Positions 44,261 to 56,119 of a stretch of DNA of 64,000 bases are shown piece by piece. The notes under the pieces were generated by a model. The model did not search any database. It was not told the origin of the DNA and saw only the letters and a program-made list of their open reading frames with translations. Numbering within the stretch: position 1 is the first letter of the stretch; every line of letters starts with the position of its first letter. The stretch covers positions 434,001 through 498,000 of the forward strand of contig JAMDYG010000001.1 of the NCBI GenBank assembly GCA_024160085.1. The letters run 5' to 3'. The translations under genes were made by a program, and so were the position numbers. This DNA is from Serratia symbiotica. GTDB lineage: Bacteria; Pseudomonadota; Gammaproteobacteria; Enterobacterales; Enterobacteriaceae.

Positions 44261-45354
44261 ATGAGTGAGGCACGAATTATTGCCAAAGCGATGAAAGATG
44301 GAAAACTGATGCAGGATCTGGTGATCCTAACAGCCTTGGCCAATCGGCATGGTTTGATCACCGGGGCAACCGGCACCGGCACCAGCACTGGCAAAACGGT
44401 GACACTGCAAAGAATGGCCGAGCAGTTTTCGCATATCGGCGGTGTACCTGTATTCCTATCGGACGTGAAAAGTGATCTTTCCGGTATTAGTGCTGAGGTG
44501 TACCGTCAGAAAAACTGCTGGCACGGCTGGCGGCGATAGGCGTCACTGATTGGCAACCGCAAGCCTGCACCATCATCCCCTGGGACATCTACGGCGAGAA
44601 AGGCCACCCGATCCGCGCCACCATGTCTTATTTTGGCTATTGCTACTAGGCCGCCTAGTGGACTTGAATCAAGTGCAAAACGGCGTATTGCAACTCGTGT
44701 TTAAAATCGCCAATGATAACGCGTTGCTGTTACTGAATATGAAAGATCTGCGTGCCATGGTGCAATATGTCGGCGACCATGCCAAGCATTTACAGACCCA
44801 GTACGGTAAATATATCGGCGGCCTCGATAGGTGCCATTCAGCGCGGGCTACTGACGCTGGAGGAACAGGGTGCCAATCGGTTTTTCTGTGAACCGATGTT
44901 GGATATCAACGATCTGGTGAGAACTGACGCCGATGGTCATGGTGTCATCAACTTGCTGGCAGCAGACAAGCTGATCAATCAGCCGACGTTGTATTCAGTG
45001 TTCCTGCTCTGGTTGCTGGCTAAGCTGTTCAAACGTCTGCCGTAGGTAGGTGATCCGGTGCAGCCGAAACTAGAGTTCTTTTTCGACGAGGCGCGCACCT
45101 ATAAAAAGCTATCATTAGAAGGCTTCGTCGCCCATGGTACGTAGCAGCCAATCCAACAGGAACAGCTTGCACCGGCGGGGAGTGGCGGCGGTCTGCTGGG
45201 GGGCGTAAACGAGTTCCTATTAAGCTCTACCAGCCTACGTGGCGGCAAGCGTGATGGCATCGTGCAGACTACCGCCAAGAACACGGCGCGCGATCTCAGC
45301 CGCCAGATTTTGCGCGGTGTGTGGGACTCCGTCAGGGGCGGCCGGAGAAAGTAG
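44261..45354 (+). pseudogene. yjgR: YjgR-like DUF853 ATPase, broken
   Basis: HerA/FtsK-like ATPase of unknown role (about 500 residues in E. coli). Readable pieces: [67 protein letters not shown] and the C-terminus GVWDSVRGGRRK. The P loop, usually GATGTGKT, carries a nine-base in-frame insertion and reads [12 protein letters not shown]. Frameshifts and stops follow from about 44520 on, and about 400 bases are missing after FFFDEAR, the region of the remaining ATPase motifs. It is not in this position in E. coli. Confidence 0.85.
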
Positions 45355-45430
45355 GCTGAAATTATCGATCGGCAGCGGTAGGCTAAACCAGTAAACTAAC
45401 GCAGCACTTTTTTCTGCTAGATCTACCACT

Positions 45431-46001
45431 ATGCTACTGTTAATCGATAATTATGACTCCTTTACCTACAACCTTTATCAGTATTTCTGTGAATTAGGTA
45501 CTGAGGTGCTGGTAAAGCGTAACAATGAGCTGCAATTGACCGATATTGAACAGCTGGTGCCGCAGCATTTAGTGATCTCCCCCGGACCTTGTACCCTGAA
45601 TGAAGCAGGCATCTCACTGGCCGCCATCCGTCATTTTGCCGGTAAATTACCAATCCTGGATGTTTTTTTTGGGGCATCAGGCGCTGGGGCAGGCATTTGG
45701 TGCTGAAGTGGTGCGCGCCCACAAGGTGATGCATGGAAAAACTTCGCTGATCTATCATCTTGAATGCGGGGTATTTCGCGGCTTGAACCTCCCGCTAACC
45801 GTTACCCGTTACCATTCGCTAGTGCTAAAAGCCGAGACACTGCCGGAGTGCTTTGAGGTGACTGCCTGGAGCGAACGCAATGGCGAGCGCGATGAAATTA
45901 TGGGCATCCGCCACCGCCAGTTAGCGTTGGAAGGCGTGCAGTTCCACCCAGAGAGCATCCTTAGTGAACAGGGTTACCAACTGCTGGATAAACTTCCTTA
46001 A
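45431..46001 (+). pseudogene. pabA: PabA, glutaminase subunit of aminodeoxychorismate synthase, frameshifted
   Basis: Supplies ammonia for p-aminobenzoate, hence folate. The first frame runs from [19 protein letters not shown] to LPILDVFFG; a run of eight T at 45663-45670 then shifts the frame, and the remainder ([50 protein letters not shown]) is open to TAA. With seven T the gene would be one frame, but the nucleophile Cys of the GVCLGH motif is Phe (DVFLGH), so glutaminase activity would still be lost. Catalytic His and Glu (FHPES) are present. Confidence 0.92.
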
Positions 46002-46093
46002 AAGCTAATTTTCCTTGCTCTTTATTGGTTTTATGCATATTTTTACCTATTCAGCATGGTTACGCCGAATAACCACTCAAAGCGGCTCAGATA

Positions 46094-47077
<984 letters not shown>

Positions 47078-47181
47078 CTCGAAGTAATCGGTTGGTGATT
47101 GTGATCATTGGGGTAATGCGTCTGTTTATATAGATGCGACAGATAAAAAAACAACTCTTTGCTGCGCAGTTTCTTCGGTGG

Positions 47182-47815
47182 TTAACGCATACCGTAGACG
47201 ATAATGGTTTTGCCGTGAGCGGAAACCAGGTTTTGGTCTTCGAGCATTTTTAGAATTCGGCCAATAATTTCTCGTGAGCAACCAACAATTTGGCCAATTT
47301 CCTGGCGAGTGATCTTAATCTGCATACCGTCTGGTTGGGTTATGGCATCAGGCTGCTTCGCCAGGTTCAGCAGGGTTTGCGCAATGCAGCCTGTCACGTC
47401 CAAGAAGGCGAGGTTGCCCACTTTCTCAGAGGTGATTTGCAAGCAGTTTGCCCATCTGGGCGGATAGGCGCATCAGGATGTCTGGGTTAACCTGGATCAA
47501 CTGACGGAATTTCTTATAAGAAATTTCAGCCACTTCACAGGCGACCTTTGCCCGAACCCAGGCGCTGCGCTCTTGGACTTCTTCAAATAATCCTAGCTCC
47601 CCGATAAAGTCCCCCTGATTGAGATAGGACAGGATCACCTCTTTACCCTCTTCATCATTGATCAGCACCGCTACAGAGCCTTTCATGATGTAGTAAAGTA
47701 TTTCGGCCTTTTCACCTTGGTGAATTAGCGTACTCTTCGATGGATATTTGTGGGTATGGCAATGAGATAAGAATCATTCGAGAGTGGGGTCTGTTTGCGG
47801 TTTGCCGAAAACCAT
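47182..47815 (-). pseudogene. crp: CRP (cAMP receptor protein), broken
   Basis: Global regulator of carbon use. The start MVFGKPQTDPTLE is followed by TGA at codon 14, where relatives have Trp, then [20 protein letters not shown] and the cyclic-nucleotide domain ([19 protein letters not shown]) read in frame. After LSAQMG a single inserted base shifts the frame; the rest ([48 protein letters not shown]) is in the next frame. Total 634 bases is exactly one more than the 210-residue gene. The C-terminal piece alone is the HTH domain without its cAMP domain. Confidence 0.94.
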
Positions 47816-48311
47816 TCGTCGTTATCATCTGTTATTATCACTGCCTTGTGTCATAAGGGTCAGAGTTATCTGTACAAAGTGCCTGTAGCCACTGTATGAG
47901 CGAAAGCTATCGGCAGGTTTTGAGGCATGTCAAAAATAATAAATATAGGCTGTTGCTTTGCATATTAACTTACCGGGATAGCCGAAATATACATTTTATT
48001 TACTTATCTATAACCCAATATTTCCTTTGGCATCTTCTGAAATCACTGCCAAAAACAATTTGTTATTGTGGCTCTGTTTGTAGCACAGAGAAAGACGGGT
48101 GTATCGTATCGTCTCGCTTCAGCACAATTAGCTGTAGGTTTCGTGGCCTGTTCTTATGCAAATGCCTAATTTCTCAAGGGGTGTTAACAGTAGGTGGGTT
48201 AGCGTTAAGGTTTTGTCCCTGGGCAGAGCGCTCCCTCCTCACGTACTACGTTTGCACTGGGGTTGTTGCGCACTGTCCAATGTCCAAACTGGCTGCAATA
48301 ATGATAGGTTG
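47816..48311. other. crp-prkB intergenic region without a recognised gene
   Basis: E. coli carries yhfA between crp and prkB. I see no YhfA (OsmC-like) frame here on either strand. An open frame at 47896-48453 has no family features and runs into prkB on the other strand. The left part presumably held the crp promoter. Confidence 0.5.
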
Positions 48312-49179
48312 TTATTCGATCTTCTTGCCTTCCAACAGCCGTTGCACCAGCGGTGTCATGATCAGTTCCATAGCCAGTCCCATTTTGCCGCCTGGTACCA
48401 CCAGGGTGTTGATGTGCGAGATGAAAGAGCCTTGTAGTATCGCTAATAGGTAGGGGAAATTGATCTGATCCAGCTCGCTGAAGTAGATCACCACAAAATT
48501 CTCGTCCAGTGAGGGAATATCTTTGGCGGCTAACGGGTTGGAGGTATCTACCGTTGGTACACGTTGTAGGTTGATATGGGTGCGTGAAAACTGCGGCGTG
48601 ATGTAGCTGATATAGTCTTCCATTGAGCGCACCACCGAATTCATCACTGCCTAACGGGAATGGCCGCGATCGCCGGTATCGCGTATCAGCTTTTATATCC
48701 ACTCCAGGTTAACGATCGGTACTACGCCGACCAGCAGATCGACGTGCTTAGCCACGTTGTGGTGTTCGGTGACCACGCCGCTGTGCAAGCCCTCTTAGAA
48801 CAGCATGTCGGTCGGTGCCGAAAGTGGCTCCCAGGGTGTGAAAGTGCCGGGTACCTTAATGGTAGGGCATGGCGTCGTCATAGGTGTGCAGGTACTTGCG
48901 TGCGTCTCCGGTGCTGTTTTTACCATATTTGATAAAGCTCTGCTGCAGCAGGCCAAGGTCGTTGGCTTTAGGACCGAAGTAGCTGATATACCAGCCCAGA
49001 TCGCTCTCCTTGCGGATCGCTGCGTCCATTTCTGGCTGGGTGTAGCAGTGAAAGCTGTCGCCCTCCAACTCTGAGGCACGGAGGTGGAGTTGCTGAAATA
49101 TTTTACGGAATGCCACGCTGGTGGTGGTGCCAGCACCGCTGGAGCCAGTCACTGCGATGATGGGATGTTTGGCAGACAT
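48312..49179 (-). pseudogene. prkB: PrkB, phosphoribulokinase-like protein, broken
   Basis: P-loop kinase-like protein of unknown role in enterics. The start MSAKHPIIAVTGSSGAG holds the P loop (GSSGAGTTT); LRASELEGDSFHCYTQPEMD, KVPGTFTPWEPLSAPTDMLF and the C-terminal half from SVVRSMEDYISYITPQFSRT to QRLLEGKKIE are clear. Lesions: a frameshift near 48860, TAA after TDMLF, stops in the LEWI-stop-KLI and HSR-stop-AVM segments. Overall length is normal. Confidence 0.92.
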
Positions 49180-49331
49180 GATGGTCGTCACTCCATGTTA
49201 AATGAGACGGTGCCAGATAATGATTATTGGCCTGTTTGGCGCACTTTCGCCGGGAGTAAATCCTTTGCATGGGTGTTAGCAATCATTCATTTGTTAGCTG
49301 ATTTTTTCGTTGGTCATTGCGTCAATAACCA

Positions 49332-49565
49332 CTAAATTTCATCCAGCCCGGCGCAAAACTGTCTGCGTGGCATGATGTTAACGATTTCATGCAACTGCGA
49401 CCATACTAACACTAACTCTCCGCTTTTAAGTTGGTTACGCATATCTTCCACCTTTTGCTCTAATGAGCATTCATGCTCGCCGTAGTCGGTGCCTTCCCGT
49501 AGCACAAAAGATTCGAGGAGGCTATTCAGGGTAACGGTTTCAAGTTCTTGCCAAGGAATGATCAC
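49332..49565 (-). CDS. yheU: YheU, small conserved protein of unknown function
   Basis: 77 residues, UPF0270 family (72 in E. coli). The core [15 protein letters not shown] and [15 protein letters not shown] is conserved. The family start MLIPWQDL corresponds here to GTG followed by IIPWQEL, so initiation is likely at GTG at 49565, perhaps a decayed ATG; no strong ribosome site precedes it. Beside prkB as in E. coli. Function unknown. It looks intact, but a gene this short can escape lesions by chance. Confidence 0.8.
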   Translation of the reverse strand: MIIPWQELETVTLNSLLESFVLREGTDYGEHECSLEQKVEDMRNQLKSGELVLVWSQLHEIVNIMPRRQFCAGLDEI

Positions 49566-49846
49566 GTCGAGATATCCAGATAAAAATATAGCCATGATGG
49601 AATACGCTATTCCAACCACATTTTACGGTATTTAACAATACGCAGCAGCATACCAACCGCGTTTTCAGGAGCGGATGGATGGCCTCGGTCAGAGGGCGCA
49701 AGGATGTTATGCATAGCCTGAATAAGAATTGGGTTGGTGGCTATTGTGGGAATAATAACGCACTGTTAGCTTTACTGGCGTTAATCAACAATGATATAGC
49801 AAAAAAGCGACGCGAATGAGGGGGGAAGGGTACCTGCTTCATAGAA
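49566..49846. other. Gap where yheT is expected
   Basis: In E. coli the hydrolase gene yheT lies next to yheU on this side. I found no convincing YheT homology in these 280 bases; the open stretches are short and unrecognised. Confidence 0.4.
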
Positions 49847-50439
49847 CTGAATTTATTTCTTTCGATGTTAGGCTTCCAGTGGATCACTGCTATCACGCCT
49901 GGCCCCAACAATATGTTACTGACCACCTCTGGTGCCAACTTCGGCTTTATGCGTTCACTGTGGTTGATGATCGGCATCCTGCTTGGCATGCAGAGCATTT
50001 TGCTGTTAGTGGCGTTTGGTGTGGGTAGTCTGCTGTTGGTCTACCCACCGCTGCACTTGATCCTGAAAATCTTTGGCAGCTTATACCTGCTGTGGCTGGC
50101 GTGGAAAGCTGCCTCTGCCGCCTATGAAAAGCTGGAAACCGATGAGGTTCCGACCAAGCCGATGCAGCTGTATCATGGCTGGTGCAGTTTCTCAACCCGA
50201 AAGCCTGGTTGATGGCGCTAGGTGCGGTGGTGAGTTTCAGTTTGGCAGGTGACAGGTACTCCACTTCCATCGTGGAGACTGCGGTAGGTATCTTGGTGGT
50301 GAATATTATCGCCAGTATGATTTGGTTAGGGTTCGGCACGGTGATCGGTCTTCTGCTACATAGCAAAAAAGCCTGGATTATTTTTAACTTTTCTATGGGG
50401 GTGTTGACTGCGGCTAGCGTCCTGCTGATCTGGTACTAG
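49847..50439 (+). pseudogene. LysE/RhtB-family amino-acid exporter, frameshifted
   Basis: LysE-type exporter of about 197 codons with membrane helices. The hallmark ITPGPNNMLLTTSGANFGF is present near the N-terminus, then MIGILLGMQSILLLVAFGVG and YLLWLAWKAASA. After about 50170 a frameshift moves reading from LYHGWCSF to VQFLNPKAWLMALGAVVSFS, another family hallmark, to the end ASVLLIWY. The probable original start codon at 49847 is CTG; the first ATG in frame is 49865. Cys/O-acetylserine exporters (EamB) are similar, but the substrate cannot be told. Confidence 0.82.
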
Positions 50440-50705
50440 TGCAGGGATGCACGGCAACCCGTGTTATCGGGTTTGAACATAGGCCTGCGCCTTGATGATG
50501 GGATGTTAGGTCTGCGATGTTGACATGCTTAATGGCAGCCCAGTCTGGGAAGGACGGCAACGGTTGGCACGCCACGGGTCCACCCATTACAGGGTATTAA
50601 ATATTCATAATTAGAATAAAAAATACTTTTTTATTCACTTATCATAAGTTATCGTTCAGATAAAACTGTTGTCAACTAGATAGTTTCCTATCAACAGAGC
50701 GGAAC

Positions 50706-51688
50706 ATGGCGGGTAAATTTTTTCCTTACGCGGTGTCGCATTGATGATGTTGTCACTTAGCGCCACCAACGTTTATACACTGGATGTGACCGTGGCCTAT
50801 CAGACATCGGTAGAACCGGCCAAGGTGGCAGAGGCGGCAAACAGTTTCGCTAAACAGTCCGGTGCTACCGTCGACTGGCGTAAATTCGACAGCGGCTCCA
50901 GCATGCTGCGTGTACTGGACTCCGGTGACGTACAAATTAGCAATATTGGTTACAGCCCGCTGGCAGTGGCCGCCAGATAGAAACTCCCCATTGAAGTATT
51001 CCTCATCAACGCGTAGCTTGGCAGTGCCGAAGCGCTAGTGATGACGAACGGCATCAACATCCCGCAGGGGATGATCAGCAAGCGTATTTATTTCCACCGC
51101 CTATTACAGCCTGCTGGCCTCACTTAAGCACCGGGGCATCAAGACTGAACAGGTAAAATTCTCAACTTGCAGCCACCAACCATCGCCGCTGCCTGGCAAC
51201 GCGGCGATATTGATGGTGCCTACGTGTCTGGGCACCCGTGGTCAACGAACTAGTCAAGCAAGGTAAGGTGATGACCGATTCGGAACAAGTGGGGCAGTGG
51301 GGGCACTAACATTCGATGTCTGGGTGGTGCGCAAGGATTTCGCCGATAAACATCCCGTGGTGGTAGTTTCCTTTGCCACCCGTGTGCTGACGGCGCAAAA
51401 AGCTTATCTGGTAAAGTCAGAGAAATTGCTGAAAGATCAGAGCAATCTGAGTACGCAGGCGCGCCTGTGTGGCATATCGGCGGCGCAGGTGCCGGAGCGG
51501 GTAAAGGGTAACATTTATCTGCCGGCGGCACTTCAGACACCCAACTTGGCCAGCCGATGGAACAAACGATCCGCGACACTGCTGAGTTCCTCAAGCAGCA
51601 GGGTAAGATCCCGCAGGTTGATAGCGATTACAATGCTTATGTGACCGACTGTTTTGTGCAACAGGTGCAGGCTGCACCACAACCGTAA
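50706..51688 (+). pseudogene. tauA: TauA, taurine-binding periplasmic protein, broken
   Basis: Substrate-binding protein of the taurine importer. After a broken signal peptide (MAGKFFPYAVSH-stop in one frame, MMLSLSATNVY in another) the mature start DVTVAYQTSVEPAKVAEAAN and TVDWRKFDSGSSMLRVLDSG are clear, then a TAG after LAVAAR. Later pieces read AAWQRGDIDGAYV, DVWVVRKDFADKHPVVV and [15 protein letters not shown]. Normal length. First gene of tauABCD. Confidence 0.92.
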
Positions 51689-51697
51689 GGACGCAGT

Positions 51698-52475
51698 ATG
51701 CCCTTAGCGTTAACCACCTTTATGCAGAATATCAGGGATGCTCTGCATTGCGCGATGTCTCGTTTCAGATAGCATCTGGACAACTAGTGGTGGTGCTCGG
51801 ACCGTCGGGTTGCGGCAAAACCGCGTTGTTGAATTTAATCGCCTGGTTTATTAAGCCATCAGCAGGTAGCATCCAGCTAGATGGCGTGCCGGTGAGCAGC
51901 TCAGGGGGCCGAACAGGGCGTAGTATTCCATCATGAGGGTTTACTAACGTGGCGCAATGTGGTGGAGAATGTTGAGTTTGGTTTGCAATTGGCTAGCATT
52001 GGCAAGCAGCAGCATCGTCAGGCGGCATAGCAGTTGTTGCAGCGCGTTAGTCTGGCAGGTTATAAACAGCACTTTATCTGGCAGCTCTCTAGCGGCATGC
52101 GTCAGCACGTTGGCATCGCCCGTACACTGGACCGATCCGCTCCTGCTATTGCTAGATGAACCTTTTGGCACGCTGGATGCTTTCACCAGCTAATAGATGT
52201 AGAAACTCTTGTTGACCATCTGGCGCGATAGTGGCAAGCGGGTGCTGCTGATCACCCACAATATCGAAGAGGAAGAGGCAGTGTTTCTCTCCAGCGAGCT
52301 GTTGCTGTTGTCACCTGGTCCGGGAAAAGTGGTGGAAAAGTTGCGTCTGAACTTCGGCCAACGTTTTGCTGACGGCGAGTTTTGTTGGTCGATCAAATCT
52401 GCTCCTGAATTTATCGCGCAGCGCGAATATGTGTTGGGCAAAGTGTTCCAGCAGCATGAGAGATATTGCTATGAG
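51698..52475 (+). pseudogene. tauB: TauB, taurine importer ATPase, broken
   Basis: ABC ATPase. Walker A is [15 protein letters not shown]; the signature region reads [17 protein letters not shown] with Gly-to-Ser and Gln changes from LSGGQRQR; Walker [15 protein letters not shown] and the switch [14 protein letters not shown], which has two extra Glu. Stops and shifts occur after [14 protein letters not shown] and DAFTS. Length normal. Confidence 0.9.
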
Positions 52476-53307
52476 CCTGCATTCCACTGTGAAGGTAACG
52501 GCGCAACCCCAGGTCAAGGCCGCGTTCCATTGCCGTGTGCCACGTAATATCTGACTAAGAGGCACGATCTTGCTAGTGGTGCTGGTTGTCTGGTGAGGTG
52601 TGGCCGCCCTGCATTAGGTTAGCCCGCTGTTTTTACCTGCGCCGTAGCAGATTCTGCATCAACTGATCATCATTGCTCTAGCCCACATGGCTTTATGAAC
52701 GCCACGCTGTGGCAACATCTAGTGGCCAGCCGGGGACGCATTATGGCAGCGCTGCTGAAGGCAGTGATCATCGGCATTCCGGTGGTTTTGCCATGGGGTT
52801 GAATGATACGGTACGCGGCATTCTCGATCTGCTAATTGAAATTTATCGTCCGGTGCCGCCATTGGCTTATTTGCCGCTGATGGTGATTTGGTTCAGCATC
52901 GGCGAAACCTCGAAAATTTTACTGATCTCTTTGGCGATTTTCGCGCCAGTGACATTCTCTGCCATAGCGGGGGGCGTAGCGTAGCACGGGTACGAGTGCG
53001 CGCCGCTCGCACGCTGTGCACCAATCGCTGGCAGGTGCTGCGTTTTGTGGTATTGCCAAGTGCGTTGCCGGGAATGATAACTAGTATCCGCATTGGGCTG
53101 GGTGTCGGTTAGTCGACGCTAGTGGCTGCCGAATTGATCGCCGCCACATGCGGCCTGGGATTTATAGTGCAATCCGCTGGTGAGCTTCTGGCGACCGACA
53201 TGCTGCTGGCTGGCATAGGTGTGATTGCGATTATTACATTTGGGCTGGCGCTGGGGCTGCGTACCTTGCAACGCCGATTGACCCCTTGGCATGGAGTACA
53301 ACAATGA
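52471..53307 (+). pseudogene. tauC: TauC, taurine importer permease, broken
   Basis: Inner-membrane permease. The start [20 protein letters not shown] is followed by several stops in the first membrane helices; the middle reads AMGLNDTVRGILDLLIEIYR and PVPPLAYLPLMVIWFSIGET, the EAA-like loop region follows, and the end GFIVQSAGELLATDMLLAGI to LQRRLTPWHG is open. Its TGA overlaps the tauD ATG. The ancestral operon coupling is still visible. Confidence 0.9.
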
Positions 53308-54166
53308 ACGAACGTCTAAAAATCACCCCGTTGGAGCCTTATATTGGTGCGCTGGTAGAGAACTTAGAAACGTAGAATTGGCTAAGCCGTTAGGCGATGG
53401 TCAATTCGAGCAGCTTTATCATGCGCTGCTGAAGCATCTGGTGCTGTTTTTCCGCAATCAGCCTATCACGCGCAATTGTAGAGGCGCGCTCTGGCTGGCC
53501 GCTTCGGCGACCTGTATATTCATCCCGTTTACCTGCACGCCACCGATGTGGAATAAATTATCGTGCTGGATACTTATGACGACAACCAGCTAGATAACGA
53601 TAACTGGCACACCGATGTGACCTTTATCGATAATCCGCCGTTGGGGGCGATTCTGGCGGCCAAGACGCTGCCTGCCACTGGCAGCGATACGTTGTGGGTC
53701 AGCGGTATTGCCGCTTATGAGGCGCTGTCGACGCCGTTCAAACAGTTGTTGAGTGGGCTATGATCGGAACATGATTTCACTAAGTCATTTCCTGAATACA
53801 AACATCGTGGCAGTGAAGAAGAGCACCAGCGTTGGCAGCAAGCCGTGCAGAAAAACCCACCGTTGCTGCATCCGGTAGTGCATTCCTCTATCCGGTCAGT
53901 ATACGACAGGCGCTGTTCGTCAACGAAGGTTTCACTACGCGGATTGTCGATCTGGCAGTGCAGGAGAGTGACGCGTTGCTGAACTTTCTGTTCGCCCATA
54001 TTACCAAACCGGAATTTCAGGTGCGTTGGCGCTGGCAGGAAAATGACGTGGCGCTCTGGAATAACCGCGTGACGCAGCATTATGTTAACGCGAATTACCT
54101 ACCGCAACAGTGCATTATGCACCGTGCGACCATTCTGGGGGATAAACCTTTTTATCGGGGGTTAAG
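53304..54166 (+). pseudogene. tauD: TauD, taurine dioxygenase, broken
   Basis: Fe(II)/2-oxoglutarate dioxygenase releasing sulfite from taurine. The start MNERLKITPLEPYIGALVEN is followed by TAG. The metal ligand motif HTDVTF ([11 protein letters not shown]) and the C-terminal pieces [24 protein letters not shown]-like [19 protein letters not shown] (with the distal His and Arg) are readable in different frames. Ends near GDKPFYRG. Dead with the rest of tauABCD. Confidence 0.9.
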
Positions 54167-54288
54167 CGGCTGTGCGGATCTGCAGCTGTGTTACCGCACT
54201 CACCCGCCTATGATGTATGCTTGTTTCTAGCGCTTTGCCTCGCACCAGCACCGCCGTTCTTCGATAACGGTAACGGCGGTAGTAAATA

Positions 54289-56119
54289 TTAAGATTCGAA
54301 TGACTGGGTCAGATTTTCCAACTGCTCCTGTGCCGCCAATCAGGTCATTTCTGTCTCTTCCAAGGCGGATTTCGCCTGGTTTTGTCGTTGCAGACACTCG
54401 GCAACTCGACCTTACAGCTGATGTGGTACAGTACCGCGTCTGCCAGTTTTTCTCCCACCTCTGCCAACTTGGCACTCTGTTTTTCCATTTGTTGTTCTAG
54501 CTTGTTGATGTGCTTGTGCAGTGGCTGAGTCTGGATGCGGAATTCGGCTTCACGACATTTTTGATCTTTACGTGCTTGCGCGCTGCTGACGCCGCTTTCC
54601 TTCTCCAGCGCATTTTGCTGGCTCTCCTGACGCTGCAAATTGATCAGCCGTTGCTGGTAGTCATGCAGATCGCCTGCAAACACTTCAACTTGGCCATCGT
54701 GCACCAGATACAGATCATCAGTGGTAGAGCGCAACAGGTGACGGTCATGCGAGACCACGACCAGCACGCCTGCGAAATCGATCAGTACTTCAGTCAGCGC
54801 CTGGTGCATATCGAGATCCAGATGGTTGGTCAGTTCATCGAGCAGCAGCCGGTTATGGCGTTGCCAGACGATCAGCGCCAGCACTAACCATGCCTTTTCT
54901 CCACCGGAGAAATAGGCGATGGTTTCGGTCACTTTGTCGCCCTGGAAGCCGAAACCGCCCAGATAATCGCGTAGCTGCTGTTCCAGCACCCGTGGGGCGA
55001 TGCGGCTCAGGTGTTGCAGCGGCGATTCGTCGGCGTGTAGGTGCTCCAGTTGATGTTGAGCGAAGTAGCCGAGTTTGATGCCTTTTTTCAGGCCGATGTG
55101 TGAGCCGGGAACCAGATTCAGTTTGATCGATTTCAGTATCTATCACCTTGTCGCCATAGCCAGCAAAGACTTTTTCCATGCGTAGCAGCAGCGGATTTGG
55201 CAGGTTCTCCGACGTGCGGAAGCTAAAGGTTAATGGGTTATCAATATGCGCGGGGGCGATTAACAACTCCATGCGCCATGCGTTCCAGCATTTTGATGCG
55301 GCTTTGTGCCTGCTTGGCTTTAGAGAGGACAGCGCACGGAAGCGCGCAATGTAGCTTTACAGATGCGCCCACTTTCTCCTGTTGATGTTGATATTGCGAC
55401 TGCTGCTGTGCCAGCTTGGTCGGGCGTTAGCGCTCGAACAAGAAATAGTTGCCGGTGTATTCTTTGATGGTCTGCTATTCGATATGCAGGATCTTGTCGA
55501 CGATGGGATCGAAGAAATCGCAGTCATGCGAGATCAGCAGCAGCATACCCGAGTAGCTTTTCAGCCAGCGCTCCAACCAGATCACTGCATCGAGATCCAA
55601 GTGGTTAGTCGGTTCATCAAGCAGCAGTAGGCCTGAACGGCATATCAGCGCCTGCGCCAACCGCCGGAGAAGGCACCCCCCGTACTTTGCAACTGTTCAT
55701 TGGAGAAGCCGAGACTATGCAGTAGGTTGGCGGCGCGAGCGCGGATAGCCCAGGCGTTGATGGCGTCCAGTTTACTGTGCAAGGTGGCAATGGCGTGGTC
55801 GTCGTTTTTCTCGTTGGTGAGCTGCAATTCAGACTCAAGCTGACGAAATTCACGGTCGCCGTCGATAACATACTCTATTGCTGGCGTATCTAGTACTGGC
55901 GTTTCCTGGTTGACCCAGGCCAACTCCCAATGGTTGGGGAAAGGTGTAGCTACCGCCGTCTGCGGTGATCTCGCCCTTCAGCAGCGCCAACAATGTGGAT
56001 TTGCCGCAGACGTTCTTGCCCACTAGCCCGACCTTTTGACCTGGATTAACCGTCGGCTTGGCGTTGTCCAACAGGACGCGAGTGCCATGCCGGATTTGTA
56101 GCGAGGAGAATACAATCAT
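54289..56119 (-). pseudogene. yheS: YheS ABC-F ATPase, broken
   Basis: ABC-F protein thought to act on ribosomes. The start [20 protein letters not shown] is followed by the first Walker A, which reads GKNVCGKST instead of GKNGCGKST. Two ATPase halves can be followed: IDGDREFRQLESELQ, LLDEPTNHLDLDAVIWLERW and LLISHDCDFFDP in the first; DYLGGFGFQGDKVTE, TNHLDLDMHQALTEVLIDF and SHDRHLLRSTTDDLYLVHDG in the second; then a charged coiled coil to SFES-stop. Many frameshifts. Its start abuts the truncated kefB. Confidence 0.92.

Noticed and set aside
47896-48453. Open frame of 185 codons upstream of crp
   Set aside because: No recognisable domain, no good ribosome site, unusual composition and overlap with the 3' end of prkB on the other strand; it reads as chance.
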